Below, in pieces: positions 19,204 through 28,233 of a stretch of 64,000 nucleotides of DNA. The stretch spans positions 310,001-374,000 of the forward strand of contig CANLOQ010000003.1 of the NCBI GenBank assembly GCA_947492925.1, given 5' to 3'. Source of the stretch: an uncultured Sulfitobacter sp. GTDB lineage: Bacteria; Pseudomonadota; Alphaproteobacteria; Rhodobacterales; Rhodobacteraceae. The notes beneath the pieces were generated by a model, which saw only the letters and a list, made by a program, of their open reading frames with translations, did not search any database and had not been told where the DNA came from. Position numbers and translations under genes: made by a program. How positions within the stretch are numbered: the stretch's first letter is position 1; every line of letters starts with the position of its first letter.

Positions 19204-19298
19204 GTGAGGGCAGCGCCCTCACCCGCCGCCCCTCGGGGCGGCGGACGCCGGTCGCGCCACAGGCGCGAAGCACCGGTGCACGCGACCAAAGGCAGAGA
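19204..19298. repeat. Cluster of GC-rich palindromes downstream of pdhC (REP-like)
   Basis: Several perfect hairpins are packed here: GTGAGGGC-agc-GCCCTCAC (19204-19222), CCGCCGCCCC-tc-GGGGCGGCGG (19223-19244), then TCGCGCC-aca-GGCGCGA nested between GGTCGCG and CGCGACC further right. None has a T run, so they are not classic terminators for either pdhC or the convergent cysE. The arrangement looks like a REP-type intergenic repeat or an RNA-stabilising element; the class is inferred. Confidence 0.55.
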
Positions 19299-19362
19299 AC
19301 CTCCGAGCAGTGCCTTGCTGCCTATGAACTATAGCAACGCATCAGATGAACAATCGGACCTG

Positions 19363-20181
19363 TTAGAGATTGTCTTCCCAGGGTCCCAGCATATGGTTCA
19401 TCGAAATGGATGGCTGATCACATCCCGCCTCGCCTACAATCCGTGCGGGAATGCCCGCGACGGTTTTGCACGGCGGCACTTCCTCCAACACGACAGAGCC
19501 CGCAGCGATGCGGCTGCAATGACCAACCTTGATGTTGCCCAGCACTTTGGCGCCGGCCCCGATCAGCACACCGTCCCCGATCTTGGGATGGCGGTCTTCC
19601 TCTTCCTTGCCGGTGCCGCCCAGCGTGACGGAATGCAGCATGGATACGTTGTCCCCCACAACCGCGGTCTCACCGATCACAATTGAATGCGCGTGATCAA
19701 TCATAATCCCCTTCCCAATCCGCGCGCCGGGGTGAATATCCACGCCGAATATCTCGCTCACCCTCATCTGCACAAAATACGCCAGATCAGAGCGGCCCTG
19801 TGTCCAAAGATGATGACCCACACGGTACGCCTGCACCGCCTGATATCCTTTGAAATACAGGATTGGCTGCAGCAATCTGTGGCAGGCAGGATCCCTTTCA
19901 AAGATCGCAACCAGGTCAGCGCGCGCCGCCTCGATCAGTTTTGGATCGGCGGCATAAGCGTCTTCGACCATTTCACGCACCACGACCATCGACATCTCAT
20001 TCGACGCAAGCTTGGCCGCAACCCGGTACGACAGCGCTTTCTCGATGGACTTGTGGTGCAGAATGCAGGCATGCACGAAACCGCCAATCAAAGGCTCTTT
20101 GGCGACTGCCTGCTCCGCCTCGCGCTGTATCTGGCTCCAGACCGGATCAACCGAGGTGATGTTTCTGTTTAGGTCTGCCAT
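19363..20181 (-). CDS. cysE: Serine O-acetyltransferase
   Basis: A 272-residue enzyme that acetylates serine with acetyl-CoA, the first step of cysteine synthesis. The N-terminal half is the helical CysE domain (starts WSQIQREAEQAVAKEPLIGGF). The C-terminal half is a left-handed hexapeptide-repeat helix with GVDIHPGARIGKGIMIDHAH (catalytic Asp and His) and LHSVTLGGTG. The ATG at 20181 has AAAGGA seven bases upstream; a TTG two codons earlier is unlikely. It is transcribed alone, convergent with pdhC. Confidence 0.95.
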   Translation of the reverse strand: MADLNRNITSVDPVWSQIQREAEQAVAKEPLIGGFVHACILHHKSIEKALSYRVAAKLASNEMSMVVVREMVEDAYAADPKLIEAARADLVAIFERDPACHRLLQPILYFKGYQAVQAYRVGHHLWTQGRSDLAYFVQMRVSEIFGVDIHPGARIGKGIMIDHAHSIVIGETAVVGDNVSMLHSVTLGGTGKEEEDRHPKIGDGVLIGAGAKVLGNIKVGHCSRIAAGSVVLEEVPPCKTVAGIPARIVGEAGCDQPSISMNHMLGPWEDNL

Positions 20182-20282
20182 CGTCAAATCCTTTGTGCCG
20201 TCCTGCTAGCCTAATTATAGCAGACCTAGCAAAGGTATTCAGGCGATGCAGCACAATTCTGCTGATGGGATGTGAGCCACGC

Positions 20283-20576
20283 TTACACTACCCGACACTT
20301 TCTCCGCCCCCGCAAGGCGCGAAGAACCATTTCGAAACAGCCGCAATAGTCTGCATTGTCGAAAGACGGTTCCTGAGCGGGTTCCATCTGCAGGGCGGTT
20401 GCGGCCAGCGTGCCGTTCCCCCATCGCGGATGCAGCTTGCCCAGCCGTCGGACATAACGATCCGCTGCATCTGCCTGTGTGATCAATTTGGCTAGTGTAA
20501 CAGGACGGTCCGGTGCCGGATGGCGCAAGAGAACCCGGGCTGCCGCCGACACATCGGAATAGAATACCCGCCGCAT
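20283..20576 (-). CDS. DUF7742-type protein coupled to the GTA cluster
   Basis: A 97-residue protein of unknown function that I associate with the small DUF7742 family found beside GTA tail genes. It is hydrophilic, with a central LITQADAADRYVRRLGKLHPRWGNGTL and a Cys pair (NADYCGCFEMVLRALRG). Its ATG overlaps the stop codon of g15 (ATGA), so it is translated with the GTA operon. There is no signal peptide or membrane helix. The family name is from memory of similar neighbourhoods and not checked. Confidence 0.65.
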   Translation of the reverse strand: MRRVFYSDVSAAARVLLRHPAPDRPVTLAKLITQADAADRYVRRLGKLHPRWGNGTLAATALQMEPAQEPSFDNADYCGCFEMVLRALRGRRKCRVV

Positions 20577-23500
20577 CAGTCCGAAACCTGCAAGGTCCGG
20601 ACCAGCCCCGGCCCGTATGCCGCCGATATCTGGGCGACACTTACGTCAAATGGCACTACCGCCGCGTCCGCAGCTTGCATCGCAGCGCTGTATTGCCATG
20701 CCGGTGTCGTCACAACCGCCTCGCGCAGCAAGCTGCCGTCCTTCGAAACCCGCACGAGGTAACGCTCGTCCTCCTCTCCCAGCGGGACGTCAGGCGTTTG
20801 CCAGTTGTCACCATCAATCCGCGTGCGCCGGATCCACGACAGCAAATGGCCCCCGCCAGCCATCGGCGCTGCACGCATGTGAACCGGGCTTAAGGGACGC
20901 AGCCCATTGCCATCGAAGGCTTGAACATCGTGCCGGTATGACGGGTCATCAATGCCGCGCCGGGCCGGACCGATCCTGAAGTTCTGCGCGACCCTGCGCA
21001 GGTTCGGGCTCAACTCGATCTGGCCGGGTGTGCCATCCAGCAAGACAAACTTTGATCCCGCAGGCCAGACACCCGGCATCAATGCATCGGATCCCGCCTG
21101 CCCGCGCAACCTGTGCGACAACCAATAGGTTTGCGGAGCGACCAATTCGGCCCGGGCAAAGTGGAACACCTCCCACAGATCCGACGTGCCATCCCCGATG
21201 GCCGCCATATTTGCGCCCGCCAGCAAGGCTTGTTCATCGACCGATGACAATGTCCCGCTGATCAGCTGGACTTCAAGCACATCTCCGCGGTCGATGACAC
21301 CCGGACAGGCCGCAGGCATGGCACCCAACGTCACCCCCATTGTCGATCTCATCCCGATTACCTTATTGAGCTGATAATTGGCGTCCGTGCTGGATTGATA
21401 CAGCGCCACGGGCCCCGGCCAGGGCCGCGCTGTTGACGCGATGTGGGGGGCATGCGGCACCTCATCGCCACGCAACAAAGGCAGATCAAGAAAATGTGAC
21501 ACCACCGGCGTTGGTGCGACAAACGCCCGCGCCTGAACGATCTCATCGTAGATATCTGCAACGTCATAGACTTCCGGCTCGATCCGCACCCCTTCGATCA
21601 ACTGAACGCTGGATTGTTCGACCCGGTCGATGCGGTAGCGCGCGCCGCGCTCCTCCCCGTCGCCGGGCAATTCTACAACATCGCCCGCGCCCAGCGCCAT
21701 CTGTGACGGAGGCAACGCCAGCCGCAACGTATCGCGCGCCACGCGCGCCTCAGTCAGCCAGCGTTCGGCCACCTGTCGCCCCTCACCTCTTGTCATCGCG
21801 AGGTTCACCTCTGAACCAGAGATCGAATGCGTCGCATCATCAGCCAGAACAGCTTCTTCCGCTATGACGTCAAAATCCGCATCTGCCTGTACAAAGCGCA
21901 ACCGCATCCGCCCGGACACCTCTGCATCAGGCTCGCGCACCTGCTCAAGGGTCCCGTCCAACTCGTCACTGACGGCCAGCAGTTCTGGATTCAGTGTGAC
22001 GGATTTCACCCCATCCCGCATTCGGAAAACCAACATGCCATCGCGTTCGATTGCATCAAATCCATAGCGTATCATCAGAGGCTGCAGCGCACTGCGTGCA
22101 TCCGACACCTGCAGCACCACATATCCGCGCACATATCCGTAGAGGCCCTGTGTGTTAAAAGCGACCAACCCTGCACGTCGGCAAATTTCCGATACCACAG
22201 AAGCCAGCGTGCGGCCCGCCGTACGTCCGTTGATCCAGTGACCACGGGTATAATTATCTCCGTCGCTCCATTTCTCAATGTTGTTGGGAAACGCCGGGTA
22301 CGGCCGCGTGTCAAATGCCCAAACATAGGCACGCGACATATCCAGCATCCGGCCTTCGTATTCGGTAGAAAGCGGGTTGTTATCCGGGTCTTTCCAATGC
22401 TCCGACATCGCCCGCAGATATTGCATCTGCATCAGCTCATCGCGCGCACCGGTTGAAAAGTATGGCAGACTGCTTTCAGAGCTTTTGCGATCAAGAAACT
22501 TGTTGGGCTGGTTAGCCCCTTTGTTGACAGCGGCACAGCCATACTCGGTAAACCAAATGGGCTTTGACATCGGCTCCCATGCACTGGGCTCCGCCACGCG
22601 CACCCCATTGATGCGATCATGGTGAAAATTCTCCCACCAGCCCCGCAAATCCTTGTAGCGAAAGACCCACGGCTCTTGGTATGCATCGTCGGTGATGGCC
22701 GTTCTGATCTGTGCTGTCCGCGCTTCCGGCGAATGATAATACCAATCGTATCCTTCGCCTCCCTCGATATTGCTCTTGAGATATGCGAGGTTGTAGGTCG
22801 CATCCCAAAAGACACCGTCCAGATGGTCGTCGGTGTCGCGCCAGTCGGCAAGCGGCATGTAATTGTCGATGCCGATGAAATCGATGTTTGGGTCCGCCCA
22901 AAGCGGATCAAGGTGAAAGAACCGGTCGTTTGATCCATCCTGCGGCTGGTACCCAAAGTACTCTGACCAATCCGCAGCATAGCTGATCTTGGTTTCTTCC
23001 CCCAAAATGCTGCGCACCGCAGCGGCAAGCTGCTTGAGCCGCTCCACCGCCACAAATCTGTTCTGTAACCCCCGTATCTGCGTCAACCCGCGCATTTCCG
23101 ACCCGATGCAAAACGCCTCAACACCGCCAGCCTCGCGACACAGGATGGCATTGTGCAGAATGAAACGGGTGAAGGACCAGTGCGTTGGCTCATCCTGATA
23201 GATCATCTCCGGCCCGTCTTCAGAGCCGTCGTCGCCTCCATCCTCACCACCTTCGCCGCCGGCCTCCGCGGCTACCTCTCCATCATCATCCGGTTCCTTC
23301 TCAACCCAGTCGGGGGTGAAGGTGATGATACCGTCAATGATCTCGAAATCCTCCGGCGTCGCATTCCCAAAGAAGAGCTCGACCTCTCCTTCCGCAAGCG
23401 CGGTGCCATCCGTGCTGCCCGGCTGCCCCGGTGCTTTGCTTGTGGTGATCCGTCCACGCCAGGGCAATTGCGGCTGGTCCTCGGCGTCGCTGTAAGGATC

Positions 23501-24628
23501 GGGAAGACCATTGTTCGTGAACTGATCCATCAGGATGAATGGATAAAACAGGACTGCTTTGCCCGCGTCCTTCAATGCCTGAATGGCCTCAATGATCGAC
23601 GCATCCGTCGGCGTACCGCCATAAATCGGCCGGTCGTTCTCACGCACGATGATCTGCGCGTGCTCGCGCGGCAGACCCGAGACGTTCCATGCAAGTTCCG
23701 CCGCTTCAAATTCTGCATTTTCGACCTTGGGGCGGATCGTGCAATAACTGCACCTCAAATCATCTCCAAACCACGACACCACCAGCGATGCCGCTTCCAG
23801 ATTGGGCAATTCCTCCACCAAGGCTTCGGTCGCCACGCTCATATCCGTCTTGCCTGCGGGGGTGGAAATATTGGCACTTTTGAATGCACCCGCCGCGTGC
23901 TCAAAGTTTATTGGAGTGGTGGCCAGTGCAAATTCACCCGTGCCAGGGATAAGCGCTACACCTTCGATCCCAAAAGCGGGGGTATGCTCCCATCCCGGCA
24001 CATCGGGCTGCTCGGGCCGCAATACCTCGAACGAGAACTGCGGCACACGGTTCCCAAAAGGGGCCAGCGCAATGTCTTCCATCACCACATAGGCCGTCCC
24101 ACGGTAGGCCGGAACCCTGCCCTGCCCTTCGACGGCCTCCATGACCGGATCAGGCAGTTGATCGATAGAACCGGTATAAACGCGCATGTTCAGATCATCG
24201 CGCGCAACCTCTTCCCCATCCGCCCAAACGCGTCCAACCCGGGTGATCTCGCCTTCGCACACTGCGATAGCAAGGCTCACAGAGTAGCTGAATTCGGTGG
24301 TGGCAGGCTGTGAGCGGCTTCCTTTACCGCCGCCCGTCCGGACCGTGGTTTCAAGAAAGTCAGAAGCCCATATGATCTGCCCACCAAGGCGCATTCGTCC
24401 ATAGCTCTGCGCAATCGGATCGCCCTCGCTGGCGCTGGTCAGACGAAATCGGTCAACCTTGCCAGTCTCAATCGCCTGTCCGCCCTGCCCCAGCAAACGC
24501 TGGTCTATCACGCGCCCAAGGGTTGCACCCACCGCCCGGCCAATCGCGACCGAGGACAGACCGGCAAGCGTGCCGCCGACAGAACCGCCAATGGCCGCAC
24601 CCGCGACTGAAAAAAGGACCGTTGCCAT
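20576..24628 (-). CDS. orfg15: GTA g15: tail-tip megatron / host-specificity protein with TIM-barrel domain
   Basis: A 1350-residue protein, the largest GTA gene, forming the baseplate tip that contacts the recipient cell. The N-terminus is a glycine/alanine-rich hydrophobic segment (GAAIGGSVGGTLAGL). The middle contains a glycoside-hydrolase TIM-barrel-like region (AFCIGSEMRGLTQIRG, FIGIDNYMPLADWRD, IWFTEYGCAAVNKGANQPNKF), and the C-terminal half is the phage-tail-like domain. An acidic, glycine-rich stretch of about 30 residues (around 455-485) interrupts the barrel. g14 ends three bases upstream. Confidence 0.93.
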   Translation of the reverse strand: MATVLFSVAGAAIGGSVGGTLAGLSSVAIGRAVGATLGRVIDQRLLGQGGQAIETGKVDRFRLTSASEGDPIAQSYGRMRLGGQIIWASDFLETTVRTGGGKGSRSQPATTEFSYSVSLAIAVCEGEITRVGRVWADGEEVARDDLNMRVYTGSIDQLPDPVMEAVEGQGRVPAYRGTAYVVMEDIALAPFGNRVPQFSFEVLRPEQPDVPGWEHTPAFGIEGVALIPGTGEFALATTPINFEHAAGAFKSANISTPAGKTDMSVATEALVEELPNLEAASLVVSWFGDDLRCSYCTIRPKVENAEFEAAELAWNVSGLPREHAQIIVRENDRPIYGGTPTDASIIEAIQALKDAGKAVLFYPFILMDQFTNNGLPDPYSDAEDQPQLPWRGRITTSKAPGQPGSTDGTALAEGEVELFFGNATPEDFEIIDGIITFTPDWVEKEPDDDGEVAAEAGGEGGEDGGDDGSEDGPEMIYQDEPTHWSFTRFILHNAILCREAGGVEAFCIGSEMRGLTQIRGLQNRFVAVERLKQLAAAVRSILGEETKISYAADWSEYFGYQPQDGSNDRFFHLDPLWADPNIDFIGIDNYMPLADWRDTDDHLDGVFWDATYNLAYLKSNIEGGEGYDWYYHSPEARTAQIRTAITDDAYQEPWVFRYKDLRGWWENFHHDRINGVRVAEPSAWEPMSKPIWFTEYGCAAVNKGANQPNKFLDRKSSESSLPYFSTGARDELMQMQYLRAMSEHWKDPDNNPLSTEYEGRMLDMSRAYVWAFDTRPYPAFPNNIEKWSDGDNYTRGHWINGRTAGRTLASVVSEICRRAGLVAFNTQGLYGYVRGYVVLQVSDARSALQPLMIRYGFDAIERDGMLVFRMRDGVKSVTLNPELLAVSDELDGTLEQVREPDAEVSGRMRLRFVQADADFDVIAEEAVLADDATHSISGSEVNLAMTRGEGRQVAERWLTEARVARDTLRLALPPSQMALGAGDVVELPGDGEERGARYRIDRVEQSSVQLIEGVRIEPEVYDVADIYDEIVQARAFVAPTPVVSHFLDLPLLRGDEVPHAPHIASTARPWPGPVALYQSSTDANYQLNKVIGMRSTMGVTLGAMPAACPGVIDRGDVLEVQLISGTLSSVDEQALLAGANMAAIGDGTSDLWEVFHFARAELVAPQTYWLSHRLRGQAGSDALMPGVWPAGSKFVLLDGTPGQIELSPNLRRVAQNFRIGPARRGIDDPSYRHDVQAFDGNGLRPLSPVHMRAAPMAGGGHLLSWIRRTRIDGDNWQTPDVPLGEEDERYLVRVSKDGSLLREAVVTTPAWQYSAAMQAADAAVVPFDVSVAQISAAYGPGLVRTLQVSD

Positions 24629-24631
24629 GTC

Positions 24632-25066
24632 TTAGACTCCTATGGGAAATTCAAATCGCGCCACAATTCGCCGCCGCCAGGGGCTGCTCAGCGGGCTTTC
24701 CACCACGCCATGACCGCTGTAGGCGTGGATAAACGTCGGATAGGCGTCGACAGCACCCTGAATGCCCAGATGTTTGGCCACTGCGCCGTGCCGCATCCGA
24801 AAAAGAAGAACGTCTCCACTGCATTCCGCGGCCAAGGGTTTTGCCTTCAGGTGCCGCATGGCCGCCGCCCACAGCCGCTCTTCTCCCTGCGGCTCTGACC
24901 AATCCATCGAATAGGCGGGGACTGCTTCAGGCTCGCACCCCAAGACTTCGCGCCAGACGCCGCGCAAAAGCCCAAGGCAATCGCACCCCGCCCCCTTGGC
25001 CGTGCTCTGATGCACATAGGGCGTTCCAATCCAGTCGCGTGCCGCCGCAACGATCGCGCCCGTCAT
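24632..25066 (-). CDS. orfg14: GTA g14: NlpC/P60 cell-wall peptidase of the tail
   Basis: A 144-residue NlpC/P60-type peptidase thought to open the recipient peptidoglycan during DNA delivery. The catalytic Cys30 lies in GAGCDCLGLLRG and the His is H99 in AKHLGIQ. The open frame runs to 25261, but the family start is MTGAIVAAARDWIGTPY at 25066, whose ATG overlaps the g13 stop codon by four bases. It lies between hub and megatron genes, as in R. capsulatus. Confidence 0.93.
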   Translation of the reverse strand: MTGAIVAAARDWIGTPYVHQSTAKGAGCDCLGLLRGVWREVLGCEPEAVPAYSMDWSEPQGEERLWAAAMRHLKAKPLAAECSGDVLLFRMRHGAVAKHLGIQGAVDAYPTFIHAYSGHGVVESPLSSPWRRRIVARFEFPIGV

Positions 25067-25950
25067 CTGATGGAGCCGCCCGAATTGGTGCCGGTGGTCT
25101 TGGGCACCGCGATCATCCAGTCCTCGCCAGGAATGTCCGGAAAGCCCTGAAAATTCAGCAGATTGTTGAACTTGAGGCGGCAGGTTTCCATCTGCTTGTT
25201 GCACCCCGCCAACAGCTTCACCTGCGTGCCGGGCCCAACGTCCCCCTTGATCGGTTCCCACAATTCAATGACCCGCCTTTTGCCGATCACCCGGTCATGT
25301 TTGATCAAGCCAAAAAGTCCCGCCCCCGTGCCGTCCAGCACATCCAGACGCCCGCGAATGAAGAATTCGGGATCAAATCCCGGCAAAGCATCCCAGCTGA
25401 ATGATCGCCCGCGCTCCTGCTCGACAACTTCCAGCGTGACCGAATACCCCGGCAATGACGTATCAAACCGGCACTGCGCATCTCCCAGCACGGCTGTGCA
25501 TGGCTTCTGATAGACTCGCCCCAGCGTTCGGTTCAGCGCCTCTGTCAGCCCACGCAATTCCGCCCGAAACGCGCCGCCCGCCCGCTTTATCTCGCCAATG
25601 GTGCCGCGAAACTGTAACCAGCGCTGTGAAACATCCGCCCAATTGACCAGCCATGCCTGCACTTCTGCCCCGTCAAAGCGCCCCTGTTCGATTTCATCCT
25701 CACGGATCGACGCATCGCTCAGCGCACCAACGGCTTCGGTATTATCCACCGACAGCCCGGTCGTCTGCGCAATCGCACGCGCACTCAAACCTGCATCGGC
25801 GCGAAACTCGACGCCCTCAAAACTCAGTGGCAGATCATGGTCGGTGAAGGCAAAGTATACCCCATCCTTACGTGTGATTTTCCAGGCGTGACACACGCTC
25901 GTCAGCCCGCCCTCAAGATGCGCCTGAAGCGCCGGATCAAGCCCTGCCAT
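25063..25950 (-). CDS. orfg13: GTA g13: DUF2163 tail hub protein
   Basis: A 295-residue baseplate hub protein with an N-terminal DUF2163 domain (GLTSVCHAWKITRKDGVYFAF, DHDLPLSFEGV) and a conserved C-terminal domain. Four cysteines pair as CTAVLGDAQC (Cys151, Cys160) and CNKQMETC (Cys250, Cys257), the arrangement that in related tail hubs binds an iron-sulfur cluster; binding here is inferred. The start overlaps the g12 stop by one base and the stop overlaps the g14 start, so translation is coupled. Confidence 0.93.
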   Translation of the reverse strand: MAGLDPALQAHLEGGLTSVCHAWKITRKDGVYFAFTDHDLPLSFEGVEFRADAGLSARAIAQTTGLSVDNTEAVGALSDASIREDEIEQGRFDGAEVQAWLVNWADVSQRWLQFRGTIGEIKRAGGAFRAELRGLTEALNRTLGRVYQKPCTAVLGDAQCRFDTSLPGYSVTLEVVEQERGRSFSWDALPGFDPEFFIRGRLDVLDGTGAGLFGLIKHDRVIGKRRVIELWEPIKGDVGPGTQVKLLAGCNKQMETCRLKFNNLLNFQGFPDIPGEDWMIAVPKTTGTNSGGSIR

Positions 25951-26582
25951 CAGATGCGCACCTCGATCACCGGCACCGAAGGCACCTGCCCTGCCTGAAA
26001 GCTCTCAACACTTGTCAGGATACGGTCGGTGTCAAAGCGCACCGGCACGTCAAACTCATACCCTGCGTAAATCTCCATCTGCGGATCAGGCGGATGCGCA
26101 AAGCTGATGATGCCGGTGTTGGCATTCACCTCATAGTCCAGCCCTTCCTGCAACTCGTCCTGCTCGACCCCGACCTTGACTGATCCCGCCACAGGTTTCT
26201 TGATTGGACGGCGGTACATTTGCGTACCCGACCGGTAGGTTTTCATGATCTGAAAATCACGCGTCGTGCCATCTCCAAAGCCGATACTCTGATCATCGAA
26301 CACCGGATCAAGCGTCGCGCGCCCGGATTTATAGTCAGACCAGTCCTTCCAGCGGAATCCGTGCATCTGGCCCAGCCGCGCCTCGAAAAACCCGATCAAC
26401 ACTTGCAAATCGTCAATTGACCGCATGCCAAGGCCCGCATCATACGTCCGCCGGGAGTGGGCCCACGGTGTATTGCGTTCCTCAAAACCATTCGCCAGCG
26501 TCACAATATCCGTGCGCCGCTGCGGACCGCCCACCGACCCGAAACTCAGCGTGGGGGGAAATCTTACCTCGTGAAATGCCAT
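25950..26582 (-). CDS. orfg12: GTA g12: DUF2460 distal tail protein
   Basis: A 210-residue distal tail protein that joins the tail tube to the baseplate. The DUF2460 family start is clear (FHEVRFPPTLSFGSVGGPQRRTDIVTL), as are GFEERNTPWAHSRRTYDAGLG and the C-terminal AGYEFDVPVRFDTDRI. The length matches the family. It begins 27 bases after the g11 stop codon, one of the few real gaps in the operon. Confidence 0.93.
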   Translation of the reverse strand: MAFHEVRFPPTLSFGSVGGPQRRTDIVTLANGFEERNTPWAHSRRTYDAGLGMRSIDDLQVLIGFFEARLGQMHGFRWKDWSDYKSGRATLDPVFDDQSIGFGDGTTRDFQIMKTYRSGTQMYRRPIKKPVAGSVKVGVEQDELQEGLDYEVNANTGIISFAHPPDPQMEIYAGYEFDVPVRFDTDRILTSVESFQAGQVPSVPVIEVRI

Positions 26583-26609
26583 TAACCTGCTCCTGACGCC
26601 TGTTGGAAA

Positions 26610-27272
26610 TTAACGATTGCGGTTGCCCGAAGACAAAGCACGGCTCATCTGTGCAGCGATCTGGCTTTGCGAGCGTTGGAACCCCTGCACATCGGGCGTT
26701 GTGATATTCATCACCACCTGCGGCGCGCCACTGCCGCCACCGCCGCGCACACCCAGCTTACCGTCCGGCCCGCGTGCCAGCGGCATGATCGCCTCTGGCC
26801 CGGCCTCTCCCATCAACCCTGTGCCCCCACGCATGGGAAAGGTCGTGGCCCCGCTCACCACACCGCCCTGCGCAAATGGCATGACCTTGCCTTGGCTAAA
26901 CGGGGCACCATTGGCAAAGGGCAGTATCCCCTGCACCAGTGTTCCCACTCCCTGACTGATCAAACCACCGAAATGGTCCGTGACCGGCTTCATCGCCGCA
27001 TTATAGGTTGTGTTCGCCAGCGACTGCGCCACGGTCTTGAGCGCATCGGACATTTTCATCCCGTCAAAAACGACCCCGTCAAAGGCACGGCGCAATCCCT
27101 TGCTCAGACCTTTTTCAAGCGTCTGCACATCCTTGCCCGTCGCCGCCAGTGACGACGACATCCGCCGCAACTCACTGTCAAACCCCGATACCAGCGTGCC
27201 TGTTGTCGCAAGCGTTGCGTTCAGATCGTCGGCATGGCCCTCAAGACCACCATACTCATCGAAATCAGCCAT
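26610..27272 (-). CDS. orfg11: GTA g11: tail tape-measure protein
   Basis: A 220-residue protein, short for a tape measure, which fits the short GTA tail. Residues 30-70 form a helical segment (LRRMSSSLAATGKDVQTLEKGLSKGLRRAFDG, given in part), the middle is Gly/Pro-rich with hydrophobic patches, and the C-terminus has the typical PEAIMPLARGPDGKLGVRGG motif. It overlaps g10.1 by eight bases. The assignment rests on position and this C-terminal motif. Confidence 0.9.
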   Translation of the reverse strand: MADFDEYGGLEGHADDLNATLATTGTLVSGFDSELRRMSSSLAATGKDVQTLEKGLSKGLRRAFDGVVFDGMKMSDALKTVAQSLANTTYNAAMKPVTDHFGGLISQGVGTLVQGILPFANGAPFSQGKVMPFAQGGVVSGATTFPMRGGTGLMGEAGPEAIMPLARGPDGKLGVRGGGGSGAPQVVMNITTPDVQGFQRSQSQIAAQMSRALSSGNRNR

Positions 27273-27468
27273 CGGCCGTCCCCTTTTCCTTGTCCGGATA
27301 GGCCGCCATCAAGGCCGCCAATCCGTCACTCAACATCGGCTTGTCCCCGTTGGCGCTGCCGAGCATTACCTGCAATTCCACCGGCGTCAGCGCCCAGAAC
27401 TCATCGGGCTTAAGCCCCAGCCCGTGCAGCCCGACACGCATAAGCGCAGGCCAATCAAGTCCGGTCAC
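27265..27468 (-). CDS. orfg10.1: GTA g10.1: tail assembly chaperone
   Basis: A 67-residue protein with the GTA TAC family pattern DWPALMRVGLHGLGLKPDEFW followed by LTPVELQVMLG. With g10 it occupies the position of the paired tail-assembly chaperones that escort the tape measure. The ATG overlaps the g10 stop codon by four bases and its own end overlaps the g11 start by eight, so the three genes are tightly coupled. No frameshift signal is needed here, unlike the lambda G/GT pair. Confidence 0.85.
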   Translation of the reverse strand: MTGLDWPALMRVGLHGLGLKPDEFWALTPVELQVMLGSANGDKPMLSDGLAALMAAYPDKEKGTADG

Positions 27469-27779
27469 TCTGGCACCACAAACGCCCGCGCCAGCAACTC
27501 TGCTGCCGCTTTCGCCGCCGCCATCGGTCCACCCTCGATATTGGCTTGCGCAATCTGCGCATCGCTAAACTTGCATCCGCCACCGCGCAGACCGGCACCC
27601 AACAGGGCCACTACATCGCGACTGGCAAACCGGCTTGCTTCAAACCGCTCCACCAATCCAACAAGTGACGCCTCATTCAGCCCCTCTTCCAGCTCCGCCA
27701 ATGCCCCCAGCGTCAGCCGCGCCACGCAGCGTTTGCCGTCCACAACAACCACGACATCCCCCCGCCACCGGTTCGCCAT
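27465..27779 (-). CDS. orfg10: GTA g10: gene transfer agent tail assembly protein
   Basis: A 104-residue protein of the GTA g10 family (GTA TAC-like). It opens with ANRWRGDVVVVVDGKRCVARLTLGALAELE, which is the family pattern, and continues with an alternating helical part. It begins two bases after the stop of the tail tube gene and overlaps g10.1 by four bases. The role as a tail assembly chaperone is inferred from position and family. Confidence 0.87.
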   Translation of the reverse strand: MANRWRGDVVVVVDGKRCVARLTLGALAELEEGLNEASLVGLVERFEASRFASRDVVALLGAGLRGGGCKFSDAQIAQANIEGGPMAAAKAAAELLARAFVVPE

Positions 27780-27781
27780 GC

Positions 27782-28204
27782 TCAGACCACCAGATCAGGC
27801 GTAAACACCTGAATACCCGCCGATTGTAGGCTCAGCTCATAGGTCGCCTCACCATTCAGCTGCCCGGCATATTCAAGTGATGTCACCTGAAACGGCCCCT
27901 CGACCACACCAAATTCAGGGATCACAATTTGAAAATCCGGCGTCAGCCCGTCAAAGAAAAGCTGCCGTGCCCGCTCATCTGTGCCTGCGTCGCGAAACAC
28001 ACCAGAGCCCGAGATGTTGCACGACCGCACACCAGCACCCGCCAGCAATTCACGCCAGCCGCCTTCGCTGTCCAGCGTGGTCACATCCACCGCTTCCGCG
28101 TTGAAGCTCACCCGCGTCGCCCGCAGACCCGCGATGGTCTCAAACTGCCCATCGCTCGTCATATCCACCTTGACCAAAAGGTCCTTGCCTGCCTGAACAG
28201 CCAT
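27782..28204 (-). CDS. orfg9: GTA g9: major tail tube protein (TP901-1 family)
   Basis: A 140-residue major tail protein. Family features are AVQAGKDLLVKVDMTSDGQFETIAGLRATRV near the start (given in part), the DVTTLDSEGGWRELLAGAG block and the C-terminal FQVTSLEYAGQLNGEATYELSLQSAG. It forms hexamer rings of the tail tube. It starts 29 bases after g8 with its own ribosome site (AGGAGAGAC), as expected for a gene needed in high amounts. Confidence 0.93.
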   Translation of the reverse strand: MAVQAGKDLLVKVDMTSDGQFETIAGLRATRVSFNAEAVDVTTLDSEGGWRELLAGAGVRSCNISGSGVFRDAGTDERARQLFFDGLTPDFQIVIPEFGVVEGPFQVTSLEYAGQLNGEATYELSLQSAGIQVFTPDLVV

Positions 28205-28233
28205 GTTGTCTCTCCTCGCATTACCTTGAAAAT

